Shown: positions 1 to 13,450 of the stretch, one piece after another
Numbering within the stretch: position 1 is the stretch's first letter
Layout of the letters: the number at the start of each line of letters is the position of its first letter
Made by a program: the position numbers and the translations under genes
From: Ophthalmolycus amberensis
Taxonomy: Eukaryota > Chordata > Actinopteri > Perciformes > Zoarcidae
Assembly (NCBI GenBank): GCA_024529925.1
Contig: JAFEUB010000895.1
Location: 620,001 to 684,000, forward strand
Reading direction: 5' to 3'
DNA: 64,000 nucleotides
Notes under the pieces: model-generated
Told to the model about the DNA's origin: nothing
The model's database searches: none
What the model saw: only the letters and a program-made list of their open reading frames with translations

Positions 1-1
1 G

Positions 2-379
2 CACCTGTTAGAGGTGCGCAGGGAACACGAGAGGATGAGACAGCATGCGGAGGAGCGAGAGCGCCTCCACCTGAGGGAGGAGCTGGACAGAGCACGCCTC
101 CATCAGCTGCATCAGTCCCCCATGGAGGGCCATCTACCCCACATGGCCCCCTTTATGCCCCACCTAGGCGGCATGCCCTACCCTAGACTCAGCCCCTCCA
201 CAGGACACAACGGCCCTCTGAACAGAACACCTCCGACCGCTGCACTCAGTGCGCCCCCGCCCCTTGTACCAGCCGGCAGTGCCAGGCCAACCTCACCCAG
301 GAGGACTACCCCCCTCACCACGCAGGACCCACGGGACTACTCCCCATCTCGCAACCCCAAAGAGGTAGAGGCTCGGTAG
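2..379 (+). CDS. fbrsl1: AUTS2/FBRSL1-family protein, last coding exon (5' part outside window)
   Basis: This is the 3' terminal coding exon of a gene that enters from the left edge; the open frame starts at base 2 and stops at TAG 377-379. It gives about 125 residues. The start is rich in Arg, Glu and His (HLLEVRREHERMRQHAEERE) and runs into LREELDRARLHQLHQSP, then a Pro/Ser/His-rich tail with PHLGGMPYPRLSPS, RTPPTAALSAPPPLVP, SPRRTTPL and a final KEVEAR. From memory these blocks are typical of the C-terminus of the AUTS2/FBRSL1/fibrosin family, nuclear proteins linked to variant Polycomb complexes and transcription. I prefer fbrsl1 over auts2 because CHFR and GOLGA3 follow, as at human 12q24.33; this is a synteny inference. 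The upstream splice acceptor is outside the window. Family assignment is firm, the paralogue less so. Confidence 0.8.
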   Translation, partial: HLLEVRREHERMRQHAEERERLHLREELDRARLHQLHQSPMEGHLPHMAPFMPHLGGMPYPRLSPSTGHNGPLNRTPPTAALSAPPPLVPAGSARPTSPRRTTPLTTQDPRDYSPSRNPKEVEAR

Positions 380-1555
380 CTTCTTAGAAACGTGCACAAA
401 GTCTTACTAGACGCACTCCACACGAGCCCCACTCTCCTACTCTGAAATGTTTTGTGAACAAAATGCACTGCTCTTAACCAGATAGGAGCAACACTTCCGA
501 AGGGAAAGGGTATGATTGTACAAAGTAAAGGTGTGTAAGGCTGATTAAGCACATGCCATGACTTTATTTTTAGTGGACTGGAGGTTGAATAATGTCGGTC
601 AAGAGAACATAAATATGTGTATGTTTATATCCGACTTAAATATTTGATAATTATTAATATATTAATCAAATACCTTTTTTTCAGCTCCATGCAAAAGGAA
701 AGGTCCTGAAATGAGTTTGTACATTTCTTATCCTTGTTCCATGTACAGATATAATTTCTATGAATTTTGTGCATTAGTCATGCCTTTTACAATATTTATC
801 CCAGTTGATTGTGAGACATATCCATTATGACCCACTGTAAAGACTGGATTTGGTTTCAAACTTCAGTAATTTAACCTCATGGTACCAGGATATCCTCAAT
901 GATGACAATGTACAATGTTACATTACCAATTTGTTTTGTTCATTTGTTTTTGCCTTTGAGATATGCAGATAAATATATATTATGAGGTCTTTGTTCAGTC
1001 TCTGTAAAGAAAACTCATGTACATAACTTGTTGATATTCCTTTGCTGCGAAATTACAGTGTAAATTTATTAGTCTTTTTAACCATTTCTAGAAAAATGAA
1101 ATGAAACTTGGGGAATCACTTTCCTGTTGAATATCATGGCAACAGACATGCCTGGCCAATGGATGAGAAGTATGATGAGAGGGTGTTGTAGGGGGGCCGA
1201 GAAGGATCATCTGCAATCTATGCAAAGCAGCACACAGCACCCTAATGAAGAAATCACCCGGAGGGAGCAGACAATACTGGTGATACGGAAAGATACTTGG
1301 ATTAACACTTGTTTATAAATAATGATGGAATTATTAAAAGACTTCCAAGTCAAAAACTGGACCAGCCCCAGACAGAAAAGGAGGACACTTTTTAGTGGGT
1401 GGCAAAAGGACTTTCTCTGTCAACCTTGTGGTGTTGTGCAGTTGTTTTTCTTAGACTCTTGTATACAAAACAAGTAGAGTTTTAGGCGTGCAAAAAAATG
1501 AAAATGAACATTCTTGGTTTAAAATGTACGGAATAAAGTTTGGACCTAATGTCAT
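380..1555 (+). other. fbrsl1: fbrsl1 3' UTR
   Basis: AT-rich, non-coding sequence downstream of the stop, with no long frame. It ends at the first well-placed AATAAA (1532-1537), about 1.15 kb after the stop. The exact cleavage site is inferred. Confidence 0.6.
1532..1537 (+). terminator. AATAAA polyadenylation signal of fbrsl1
   Basis: Canonical AATAAA in the context gtacggAATAAAgtttgg, followed within 30 bases by T/G-rich sequence (atgtcatacatgtgttgcttg). This arrangement fits a vertebrate poly(A) signal. Confidence 0.6.
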
Positions 1556-1559
1556 ACAT

Positions 1560-4500
1560 GTGTTGCTTGTCTTTCATCATGGCACTCGTCGGCAGTGCTG
1601 ACTACAAGTACTGAATCGGTCTGTAAGCCAAACTTACTGAGTCGAGTGTTGATGTTAGGTTGATAGTTTTGCCAATAATGCTTGTGTGCCTCAGTTTTCA
1701 GCATTTCGAGTATTTGCTCATCTGATATCAAGCTATCAATTTGTAATCGTACGGGCAACAGACTTGGCCGGCAGAGTAGCCTATGCCATGAGATCATTGG
1801 ACCATAATCTGTCATACATGGGCTGCACAGCTCTTCAGAGGGGATCGATGAGATCGGGCCAAGGCAATACAGGGAGGGACCAATAGGACATTGATTTTGT
1901 ATAAAAGCAGGTTTTGAGTGTTTGTGTTGCAGGTAACCGGTATTGACTGGCAGCCCAGCCGCATATTGACGCGCGGTCTGGACTCATTAAGAGGAGCAAT
2001 GCCTGGGAGGCAGGCTATCGGATGGTGGAGGACAGGCTCCTCTCTCTCTCCTCATATGCCCCCCCCCCCCCCCACATCTGCTTTTCTAATAAGGCCGGAT
2101 GGCGCTCTGGAGTGGGCCGCGCAGGGAGTCGTGAGGCGCCCCGTCCTGTTATTGACAAGACCTCGGCTGTGCTTGCCGCCTGTCCAGAGACGGCCAATTC
2201 ATCCTGATAATGCCTCGACTACTCATCTCGCTGCTGTGTGCTGTGAGACACACCAATCTTGTCCCATGGTAGCAGCCCATAATGACAGCGTGGATCAAAC
2301 CGTGGCCAGGTCATTAGGGGATGTTATTGAAAATCAATGGCGCTCCTGTGGCTCACACACTCCGGCAGTATTTTTTTTTTTTCTTTCTTTTTTTTTTTTG
2401 AAAGGGCTCCTTGAAAAGGCTGTTTGCCAGAATGAAGCTGGCGTATTGGGAAGACTTAAATCACTATCACTTTCAATTTAGGCTCCAGGTAATTGAGCCA
2501 CATATTCCTCTGACGGGTAGCATCTGTCAGTGGCCAGCTTCACTTTAGCACTATGTGCTTTTAGTCCTAATCATCTGGTCAACAACGGGTACTTAACCCC
2601 TGTACTTGTTACAGCATAGTGATTTTTCCTGTAACTATTATTTACCAAGCAAGCTTTGGAAGAAGAAAAACACACACCTTACATTTCCCCCCGACTCAAT
2701 CACTCTGTCCCGGGCTCCATCCAGTTTAACGGCTGAGTGTGGAACGGCCCTCCGGAGATGAAAAGCTCCATCAATTTCACTCATCGTCCGGCAAGGTCAA
2801 TTTATTTCAACACACAGTCCATCATCAGATGGGAATCAATTGACACATTGCCGAGCATATCCAACCCAAGGCAGGTTATTACAGCTCCTGCAATTGTCAG
2901 CTCTTTTCCAAAGCTATTCTTCACACGTCCAGGCTTTTTTCTTTTTTGTTTATGATTTTCTATTTATACTTGTTCATAATTTGGAACACATTTCCTGTTA
3001 AATCGAACATTGTTACTGTGGCAGGGCTTTGCGTAACAGCACGTCGAAAAAGCGACTGTGATACGAGATTGAGTTGTTTTTTTTTACACATTTCTCCACT
3101 ATAATCCCAATTAATAGGATACGGTGGTATCTGAGGTAAGACATTGTTTTATTGTTCCACTAATCCTCCATTTATCTGTGAAAAACCTCAATGCTGAGGG
3201 TTTAGGATTGAATTTTCATGGTCTCAAATACCTTCAAAAAGTGCTTGGCACATAGCTCACCCCAGATTCTGCGAACAGTGGAACAGGCCTAATGGGCTTT
3301 TATAGTGCACAATGGCAGCTAATAACACAGTGCCAAGCTAATAAGATGGGCAACAAATGAATGGTTCAGCCCAAGCTCCTTTTCTCTCTTGCTCACTCTT
3401 CCCCCGCTGATAAAACATCTATGAAAGCGTTTTTGAGCCGCTATGTAGTGGCTCCCTAGACTTTCCCCCCAGCGAGAGCTAATGCATTAGTTCCCATTTG
3501 AAGGCTGTTTTGAAATGGAGATTGGTAATGAGACGGGAGGCCCCTGCCACGATCACATTTGGATTGCTTGGGCCTCCGCTGGGCCTGGTGATTTGGGAGA
3601 CGGTGGCTCTGCTCAGAGTTCAAGCTCATCTCTCTGCAGGGGTTAGAAAAACCCTGACGAGAGCCATTCTAAACCACTAAAATAAATCTGAACTGTGAAC
3701 TGAGGGAGAGAGCAGTCAAGGGCTCTGGCTGTGGATCCCTGTCGCAGCGCTCTTTGTAGACTGCATGTTGTTTTGACCACCTAAAAAGGCTAGTAGCATA
3801 CATCATTCCATGTTGCCATCTTTTTTTAGCCCTCAATGTCAACAGAGCGGCAGCTGACAGAAACCAGGCCAGTCAGCGGTTAAGGAGCTGACTTGGAAAC
3901 AGCCAAATGGTGTGAATTCCAGACCCTGGTGACAAAGTGCTGTCTAATGTCTTTGCACCTCTGGTCCTATGACAAATATTCCGGCTGTCTCACACCACTA
4001 CCACCAATATGGCTGTACAAGGAGAGCAGCCAATGCAGTCTTGGAGGATGCATATACTGTAAATCACACACACACACAGGAACCTCAGAGAGCATGTGAA
4101 GCAGGGAGGAGTGGAAGAGAATTAAAGGAGATGGAAAAGAATGAGATGAGGTCCAGAACAGTCACCACCAGCCAAAATAAGTTTTCCACTTTGATACAAT
4201 TTTGAGGATTTTTCCAGCCTTTAGTGGAACCTCACAATCTCCCACACTGGCCGTATTATGTACACAAACCATAAAAAATGAATAACATTTATGCAGCTGG
4301 GTGCATCTGGCAGAGATAGACCTCTCATTCAGGGACCCACATGATGGCACCGTGCCGCCACACAACCCCCCCCCCATTCTATGTATGGGCACTAGACAAG
4401 AGAAGACTTAAGGGATGGTTGGGTGATGTAAAGGGAGGCTCTGAAATGCTTCAAATGAGTTGAAAAAATAAGAGATTTCGAAGCAAATGGAGGCCATACG

Positions 4501-7500
4501 TGGCTCGTCCAATTTGGCACAGCCAACGCACATGATTAGCCGTAGAGACGTTAATCAAAAGTGGCTCAGTATTTGAAGGGGCGGTGAGAGGCACTGCCAG
4601 CTGGTGACAACATGGCTTGTGTGCTCGGGCCAAGAGTGAAGTTTATTTGAATATGGATCTTGCCGTGACCGTATTTCTCCAGAGCTCAGTTAGCAGAGCG
4701 TTCCTTGGCTCATCACTGGGATCGCCTCAGAGCCGCTTGGCATCCGGGAAGGCGGAAGTTTTTCCAATCCGCAGAATGAGAATTACGATTTAGTCCATCC
4801 CCTCTGGTGGTGTGGGCATATTCAGAAGCATTTATTCAGTTTGACGCTGGCAGAGACGCAACACCTAGTTATTGGCATCCATGTGTGAGGATTTCCGTTC
4901 CAATAGGAAATTATGAAATTGACAAAAAGGTTGTTTTCACAGCCTATAAATTAATAACATATTTAAAAATAAAACGTCCCATCTTTCCACATAAAACCAT
5001 GCTAAACCTCTACTGAAAACACAGAGCTTCAATATTAAACTGTCAGTGTTGCCTTAGAGCCGGGGCTCAAGATGGAATAAGACCACCAGTACTCTAAATC
5101 TGCAACAGCACAGCATCTGTATTCAGCTTTGATGAGTAATGGGGTGATTTCTGTTTGGTTTGAGTTGATAAATTACAGACTTATTGAACTATGTGTTTAG
5201 CTTGTTGATAGAGTAAGGCTCGGGTTTGGTTGGCGGTAGTTAACAGATACAGTTGCTTTTAATATTAGAACTCTTTGTTCAAAATGGACTGGATACGCCC
5301 TTATAACTTCAGATGCTAACAATCGCTGCAGTCGGATCACATTCCACCACAAGTCAAAAACAGGAACAGCTCTTGAACAGGAGAAGCATGCTTGTGACCC
5401 TGATTCAATCTCTGGACCACCAGGTAAAATCTGAGAGTGGAAAGTGAAGGAATAATATGAACAAATGTTTAAAAGCAAGGTATATCTCAATAAATGTCTT
5501 GACTTATATCAACAGATTTTACAGCTAACTTTTTTTAAGTACCGTAGTCTTTTTTTTATTGGCCTCAAACGTTCTCTAAATACAAAGCTTAGTCATTCAT
5601 AACGAGTCAGTAACTTCTGATTTTATTTCAATCATTTCTCTCACTAAAGTAAGCGTCCAAATTGTAAACTTGCGCAGAAAGAATTTTTTTGTCGATGTCA
5701 GTTTAAGGTGCTTGTTGTTTCCGATGTCATATTACCCAAATAATTTGTTTCTATGAAAAATGGGCACAAACATCCTTTACACCTCGAGACCCTTCAGATC
5801 TGTGAATTGAAAATGGAAATGCGGCCCAAATATTCATATGGCCAGCCAAGTTATGTCAATAATGTTATCCACACTTTCATTTTCATACAATGTTTATCTG
5901 GAACATAATATTTCTGTCAGTCAGTGTGGCACCACCACCAAAGGGAGACATTGTTAAAGGAAGTTCCCCTCCTCTCAGCATGTGCACAATATATAAAGCA
6001 ATCAAAATAATGCTTCAATACACTTCATCTGCAGTCGCTATTTTATGAAATTCTATTTCTTTCAGTTTGATGCTATATTAAGGCACTCAACTTCCTTGTG
6101 TGTGGCTGTTTTCTTGATTCATATTGGATTCTTATTGCTTCTTTCAACAGAGGAAGGTACACATTGCTAGTGCCCAGAATGGCCGCTGGTTTTAGACTGC
6201 ATTCTTCTCATTAACAAGTTATTACACTCTCTCACAAAAATACCAAAGGTGGTCGGAATAAGGTGGAAAGGGGCAGGGGGGGGGGGGGTCATATTCTTCA
6301 TGAGACTGGCTTCGACAGGGCTTCTCAGCATTCCAGGCCTTGCTTTGCCTACCTCCCTTGCTTCTTTGGAAATTTGTCTGGCAGCAAACATCCTTTGAAG
6401 GGGTCTTATCTCCAATCTAGGCAGGAGCTTCATGCACCAAGATAACAAACCCCATCTTATCTCGCTGTGTTCGTCAATGTCACAGCTTAAGGGGCTTGTT
6501 CTTCCACTTGCAATGGGGCTTGCACTGCGGATTGTTTGCAGATTAGTCAACATAGGCCTCTGGAGGTCTTGGAGCACGTTCAAAATGTTTTCTTGTCCCA
6601 CAGACGTTCTTGTATGCGCACATTAGCGCGTTGGCTGCCTCCCGCTTTCCTGTGTCAAATGGCAGGAGTAGCAGACCAACAATGGTTGGTATAGGCATCA
6701 TTACACACAGTCAGATCTATAGTAATATATAGCACATCAGACAAACAAGTTGTGCAAGCCAAAACAAAAATGTGCATGATAGCCTTCCAAGGCCAACTAT
6801 GTTGTTAGATGTTTTGAGGATGACTTGTTGTTATTCTGCTGCTGATCAGCACAGAGCCTTCATCAGCGATATCTTCTGAAACGTCTTTTGGAGCTTACCA
6901 ACCTAGTAAAACATCCAGCCTGTAATATTTCATGTATTTTGTCTATGTGGCCAGATTCATGATCATCCCTTTGTGACACAAGAGACCAGGCAGGGCTCCA
7001 TTGACTTCAGCCATCTGGCTATCACACACAACCCTTGGCTACACAGTGGCTCACTCAGCGATTGATTGGGGTGTTGAAGGCCAGCTATTTAACACATCAG
7101 AACAACAAGTACTGCTATCAAGCTGGCCCTTCTCATGCCTCGTTTCTGCGCCGCCCAAGAATGTCTCTTATCTCTTCCCTTCTGCTTGTTGGTTTAAGCC
7201 AGACAGCATATGCCCACATTCCCCCTGTATTACACCGTTGTGCTTTTGGTGCAACCCTGACAGTCAGACAGGTTGCAGCTGAGTTCTGATGGGTAATATA
7301 ACCCATGTGTTGGTTGGTAAGAAGTGGGCCTTTAAAAAAAAAAACACAATCTGCTTCCATATTGCAGCCTCTGGGAGGAATAATAAAAAAAGGCATTTTA
7401 TTCCCAACATGCTCTGGTGTTGCACCAAAAGACTGACAGATGAAAATAAAGCCCTGAGTTCCATATCATTAAATCCCGCTCTCTCACCTGATTACATTCT

Positions 7501-10500
7501 TATTAGTGTCTCCATTCTTCTCCCATTATTGTTACTTCTAGTGAAACAGGCCTGATAATGTGCACTCACTCACTCAATGCACAACCTGCTCATTCCCATC
7601 TCTGATTCTTTGTTGTCGGCGAATGGTTTTTAAATGAAAAGTGTGAGTGCGGTGTAATTATAATTCTGGGTCTATTATGAAATCAAATATCACAATGAAT
7701 GTAATTTTATTTGCTTGTAATCTCTCTCATCCAGGCTAATAGGCCGTTTTCAAAGGGCAAGCTCGGGGGGGGGGGGTTTAAACGGCGGACCATCTCTATA
7801 CATAGAATGGCTGCTCTGCTCTCTTGCTCCCCGGCTCTGTTCTTTTGTCTTTGATATGCAGGCGAGGGGCTTGACAGTCTGGGAGACGTGGGAGATTTGT
7901 CGGCCTGTGATCTCTATGCCTCTCTGACAAATGAACGCCTTTGGCAGAGCTGCTGGAGGTACGGATTCTCTGCCCTGCTGGAATCCTGATGAGACTATAC
8001 TCTGGAGCTGCTGGTAATGAAGTCAGGGCACAGGACCAAACTGCTGCCAGAAATGACCTTTAATCTACACACATGCAGGTCATTTGGCATGCGAGGATTC
8101 AAGATTGCACATACACCTCTGTGCTATTCCAGCTCATGCATTTTTTGTTGATATTTTACAAAAGCAGGCCGAAACCACAGTGTACAATGTACATTATTAT
8201 CAATACATAATTCAATATATATGCTTATTGTTACGGCGGTGGCAAACAGTTTACATTTAATATTTCCTGACAACCCGTGATGGTTGGTGTTTTATCTGTA
8301 CAGTGGGGTAAATTAGGATGCAACCACCATCCAGTCAGTCTTCATTAGATTTGGACTTAACTGCTCCACCAAGCACACAATTGCTTGACATTGATTTAGC
8401 AGATTCTTTCAGTCCATGTAATTCCTCATACAGTGTATAGTAAAGATCTCTCATTTGGTGTGTCCGTGCAAAGTAAGATGTTAACAAATGATGGGCTAAA
8501 ATAAATGCTCTCATTTCAGCGGCACAATGAGCAGGAAATAGCTGATATTGATTCTGGACGTTACAATTCCACACTGAGGAATCTCTAAACCACAATGCCC
8601 ACACAGTGCAATCCAACATGGTTGCCTTTGATTTCAGCCCTGGGCTTCAATGGGGCTGAGTAATGATTCACGGGAAGAACAAGCACTACCCCTTGTGGCT
8701 CAGTTGGCCCAGTGCAGTGTGGGTAAATGGCACCTCCAGCTGCTTCTGGGCCCCTCTTGATAAGTTAACCTTGTGATAACATGCTAATGCCTGATTAATG
8801 TTGCCGTAATTAGACACAGCTTTTCACACTCAGTTAAGAGGACATCCTCCAGCAATTAGCCCGAGCCGGAGAGAGATAATTTCAGAGAGCACAGTGGAAT
8901 CACGTTCCTCAGCTCGCCTGCATTCCCACTTGGCAACATTAAGGTTTATTTTCTCATTATTTCATTTAATTACTCGTTTGATGTTTTATACAGCTGCCAC
9001 AAGTAATCTTTGATCCAATTAGGAAATGCTGATTGACAGCGTGGGTGTGGGATTCAATACCCTGCATTCAATTTGCCGTTGTGACCTTATCAGAGGATCT
9101 GCAGAGGATTCTGAGTTTACCATTGACTGTCTTCTAAACATATAATAATTTCCCGTAAGAATATATTCTGCATGGATGGTCCGCATGCATGTGCATCTGT
9201 AGGTATGAGTCCGAAAGAAGGCAGCATGTGTTTGTGTTCTCCTCACCAGACATCTAACAATGAGGAATGAACACATTAGTGGGGAGAGGCCCCTGTATTC
9301 ACCAGGCTCCACACTGCTCATTAATAATGCACTGCCAGGGAATAGATGGGGGTTTGCAGGGATTAGTCCTCCATTAAGGACTCACTTGCTATTTCTATTT
9401 GAGAGACATGTTGGTCTATCTTATACTAAGAAGGATCAGCCCACTTGCAACTGGACTATAAAATCCTATATGAAAAATGTCAGTGGTCCCACAAGCAAGC
9501 TTTGTAAGATCAGTGGGATCTACTATAGATGTGGACATGGTGAATGCAGACAACATGAAAGACAGAGGTTTTGTATTATTGCAATAACTCAGATCACACT
9601 GTGATAAACATTTAACCTTGCAATAATTGATTTTTTTTGGCCAATTGGAGGCAGAGGTTGTGAACACAACACTTTTTATGTTGATATGGTGGACTTGTTA
9701 GCAAACAGTTGCCTATTTATACATTAATACCGTGACAGAGCAACATTATCATTAATTTGGAGTCGTGTTTGTGTGCACCTGGTCATGGTAAGTCCAATAT
9801 TCATTCTCTTTTAGTTCTGTTTTTGATCTTTACCGAATCATGAAGGACATAACTGTCTAGCTGCTAAAGCTCCACTATATTCACCAGCTAATTGCTAACT
9901 GTGTCTGTCTGCTGTTGGGTGCAGGTAGAATGACATGGGATCGGTGAGGGTGAACCAAAATAGTACAGTTGTGGCCTGAACAGTTGAACAATGAGCGGAA
10001 ACTCACTTTAAAGTTCCGTAATGCCGAAGGTAGCTGAAGATGCAGGTGGTAATCATCCATAGGTTAATCACTAACAGTCATTTGTTTTCCATTGCCATTT
10101 GATACATTGTTCCTAAAAAAATATTGATTTAAATAATTGTATGTTTAAATATGAATGACTAAGTAAAACAATATATGTAAAGATGGGTTCGAAACTAAAT
10201 TGGCATTTTAAAATAACAACAAAATGTATTTTACAGGATTTATTTATTTGTCAGTTTACAGAACAGAGTTTCACAATGAAATAAGCTGTAAGATGTAGTC
10301 CCTTCACACTACACACACATAGAACATATAAACAAATGTTTAGTTCAAATAGAATACAATTAAATTAAACGGTTTACAGTTATGTCCATACAAATCCTTA
10401 TATACTTGGAGAGAGTTTGGTTTACCAAAACCAGCATAACACACATTTTTTTGTCTGCAATTTGACCTTCTCTGGCCTCAAACTGTTCAAATGAAACCGT

Positions 10501-12060
10501 CTGAGAAGTTTAGAAGGGAAATGAGTCTTTGGCAAAAGTGCTTACAACTCAGAGTTATCTGAAATGCTACAGGGGGCCCCAACTCCACACTGCTTTTTTG
10601 TAATAGGTCACAGCCTAAAAAGGTTGGATTCTTCTTGATGCGCTGTATTTTATAAGCAACATATATCTTATGTAAAACTACATAACTAACAACACCTGTC
10701 AGATAAATATAGTGGAATAAAAAAGTGTGGTTAAGTATGATATAAGTAGCATCAAATGGAAATACTCAAGTAAAGTCCAAGGACCTCAAAATTGTACTTG
10801 CATTGGATATTGACTGTGATTTACTGAAGCTGTTACATCCAGATTGTGTACATGCTTTAAATGGTGAGTGAATACCAGTAATCTAACACAGATTCATTTT
10901 CTGGATATGACCATATAAAGAGCTACAAATGGACTCAAATGACATCCAGGGACATTGAATGGATGGTGTGTGATAAAAGCCTCGCTGTGCTAAAGCTGAA
11001 AACATTTCTCTTTCAATGCAGCTTTTGCTGTTGCCAGTGTTTTCTTTTCATCAGACACTGACGTAATGAATATAACAACATATTTCATGATTATTTTGTT
11101 TGAGATGCATAATTAGGCAGCTAGGTGTGGTAATCACTTTAATGCACATTTATTTGGTCATTTTGTTTTACTTGATGCACAGGTGAGATGAAGCCAGTAG
11201 CGCAATATGGTGTTTATATGATCACTTATTTATTAAGTAGACCAGAGGGACCCTGTTGTTTTTGACGAGAGGCCAGCCACCAGATGCAAGCACGTGTTGA
11301 ATACAAATCTTTTTCAAAACTTTGTTTGACACAATTTGACACTAGGAATGTAAAAATGCACATGATACGAATATAAACTTAAAATGATATCCGTCACCAC
11401 CTAAAATAAATGAATCAAAGCTGAAATTAACTTGATATTACGATTTCAGTTACATAATAAGAATGCAATATTTTAGAAGTAGAAAGAAGAACAACTAATG
11501 CTTTATTGACAATACCCTCAAAGGGTTACAGTTAAAACATAGCAATAAAGGGATGAGAACTAGAAGTCTTTCTGCCTGTTTTGATGTTAATTGGCTGCAT
11601 TTTAACATTCATCCGTGTGACTATTAAATGGTTGTAAGTGAGACTCTTTTGGTTTAGTTATCTTGAGGTGAAAGTGCTGAACACAGTGAGGCCCAGTGGG
11701 ATGGCACCTTCCTCACTATGCTGCTCAGACGCTGCCAGAGGGAGTCTGAACAAAATCCCTGTGAGGATGCCACCTTGTTGAAGGAGCAGCTCCAGAGGAA
11801 ATAATCATCAATTTCCTCAATAGTGATGATATGACGGAGGCAGAGAAGCGTGTGCCGGATCTGGACAGCACTTCACGGGCTGTCGGCCCCTGTGAGAAAT
11901 GCTGTGGATGCAACACTCAAGCAGCAGCTTTTCTCCAGATTGCATTATCCTGTTGCTCCACAACCTGCATGTGGCTAAGGGAAGAGCAGGGCCGTCCTTC
12001 AATCAGAGGATCGGCGGTTAGATCCCCGGCTCCAGCTCTGCTAGCCGCATGTTGATGTGT
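1560..12060. other. Gene-free interval between fbrsl1 and chfr
   Basis: I see no spliceable gene here. Open frames up to 187 codons (1918-2481 +, 6167-6601 -) have no recognisable domain, have biased composition and show no partner exons. Homopolymer runs occur at 2059-2073 (C), around 2369-2399 (T-rich), 6276-6288 (G) and 7765-7776 (G). Several stretches look compositionally complex and non-repetitive, with homeodomain-like TAATTA/ATTAAT cores (for example 2700-2900, 3440-3680, 8750-8960). These could be conserved non-coding elements, but that cannot be judged from one genome. Confidence 0.5.
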
Positions 12061-12870
12061 CTACTTTTAACCTGTGGTGAAATTATTTTGTAACTATGCA
12101 CCATGTCCTATAAAAACTGATCTGAAATTAGACAAATTGTCTCATGAATGTGATTTGAAGTTAGCTCATGAATGCGATTTTGAAGGGCTTTAATTTTTAA
12201 CCTGTGGTGAAATTATTTTGTAACTATGCACCATTTCCTCTAAAATCTCATCTGAAATTAGACAAATTAGATTGGTACAGTAAAAATGTCAGATTTTCAG
12301 TATGGGGTCAACGATGCCCTGATTACACATCAGTCATTGTCTGGAATTATTGAGAAAAATATTTTTATAGCACCTTAAATATTCAGTTATTAGATATTTT
12401 CTCTGTTCAGATGTATGACATTTACTTTGAAATATATCTGAATTGGTACAGTAAAAATGTCTGAACATATACATCAGTCATTGTTTGGAATTATTGAGAA
12501 AATACTTTTTATAACACTTCAAACATTCAGAAATGTACCTGTTTCTCAGTACAAATGTATGACTTACTTTAAAATATCTCTTAATTAATTGGTAGAGTCA
12601 AAATGTCTGATTTTCAGTCTGTGTGGAGTCAAAGATGTCCTGAACAATTATACATCAGTCATTGTATGGAAATATTGACATAGCTACAATACACTATTTT
12701 CAGAGCACCTTAAACATTTCAGAAATGAGCTATTTGAAGGTGCAATTTCAGTTCACAGTTTGTACTTCATAAAATATCTTAATTGGTACAATTAACATGT
12801 TTGATTTTTGTTTGGATGTGGTCCGAAATGTCCTGAACACATACATATCAGTAAGTCAGATATTATTAAT
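12060..12870. repeat. Degenerate tandem repeat array (periods ~130 and ~160-190 bp)
   Basis: A block beginning aacctgtggtgaaattattt at about 12069 recurs at about 12199, including gtaactatgcaccat and tctgaaattagacaaatt. A second unit starts with ttggtacagtaaaaatgtc and continues through cagtcattgt, ggaattattgaga and a run near tagcacctt. It recurs from about 12270, 12434, 12588 and 12782 with growing divergence. The copies are direct repeats with indels, an old satellite-like expansion. No coding potential. Confidence 0.75.
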
Positions 12871-13029
12871 TTCATTGTCTTTCCAGCAAACCGGCACATT
12901 ACAAAGAATAAAGACACAATTTAGTTGTATTTTCCCTTTAACTCACGAGATGCAGATAACATGCTTCATATACTTAATGTTGATATAGTTCATTTAATCT
13001 TATTTCCACAAATGCAATTTGTATATACG

Positions 13030-13138
13030 CTTAGTTGACATCCTATTTTGGAAACCGGATGTTGTCCGACGGTAATCTTTCCCACTTATTTGACATCTTA
13101 TTTTGAAAACCGGATGTTGTCTCACGTTAACCTTTCCG
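13030..13138. repeat. Two tandem ~55-bp copies carrying CCGGATGT (ETS-like) cores
   Basis: Copy 1 (13030-13083) and copy 2 (13085-13138) share the order ctta-ttgacatc, tattttg, aaaccggatgttgt and taa-ctttcc, with a few substitutions. Each contains CCGGATGT, a variant of the ETS-family core. They lie about 200-300 bp upstream of the CRE at the chfr 5' end, so a promoter role is possible but not shown. Confidence 0.55.
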
Positions 13139-13332
13139 CTAACTTTGCAAAGTCCTTTGCTCGCTCCCGTTCTGTGCCGTTTGAATGCATTCACCGTGAA
13201 TTTCAGCATATAGGCGCACTCAAATGTAAGTGTCTGCTGGGTTGACCGCAGTCACTTTTATCAAACGTACTCGGTGTGTTTTGTTGTGAGGATGCATCAG
13301 CACACCAAACGGTCCCCTCCTCCATCAGCTGG

Positions 13333-13340
13333 TGACGTCA
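13333..13340. promoter_or_regulatory. Palindromic CRE (TGACGTCA) in the chfr promoter
   Basis: Perfect 8-bp cyclic-AMP response element TGACGTCA, followed by a half site CGTCA at 13344-13348. It lies about 110 bp upstream of the presumed first splice donor of chfr (13451), in locally more CpG-containing sequence. Full CREs of this kind near start sites are typical CREB/ATF targets. Confidence 0.5.
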
Positions 13341-13369
13341 TAACGTCAACCCCGAGCTTGGCAGGAAGT

Positions 13370-13450
13370 GCATCTTGTGTGTAGCTGGAATATGAGGAGA
13401 AGAAGCTGTTTCACACAGAGATACTGGGACAGCGAACTACGCGTTTTATG
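13370..13450 (+). other. chfr: Putative chfr 5' UTR exon
   Basis: The sequence ending gcgttttatg is followed by a good donor (gtaaagtaac, 13451). The next acceptor (cttgtag, ending 14349) lies 15 bases before the chfr start codon. The transcript start is not visible; I place it near 13370 because of the CRE just upstream. The intron would be about 0.9 kb. Confidence 0.4.

Noticed and set aside
1918..2481. 187-codon plus-strand frame
   Set aside because: Composition follows C- and T-runs, no known domain, no splice partners and an overlapping antisense frame of similar quality.
6167..6601. 144-codon minus-strand frame
   Set aside because: Includes a Pro run made by the G-homopolymer at 6276-6288; no domain, no partner exons.
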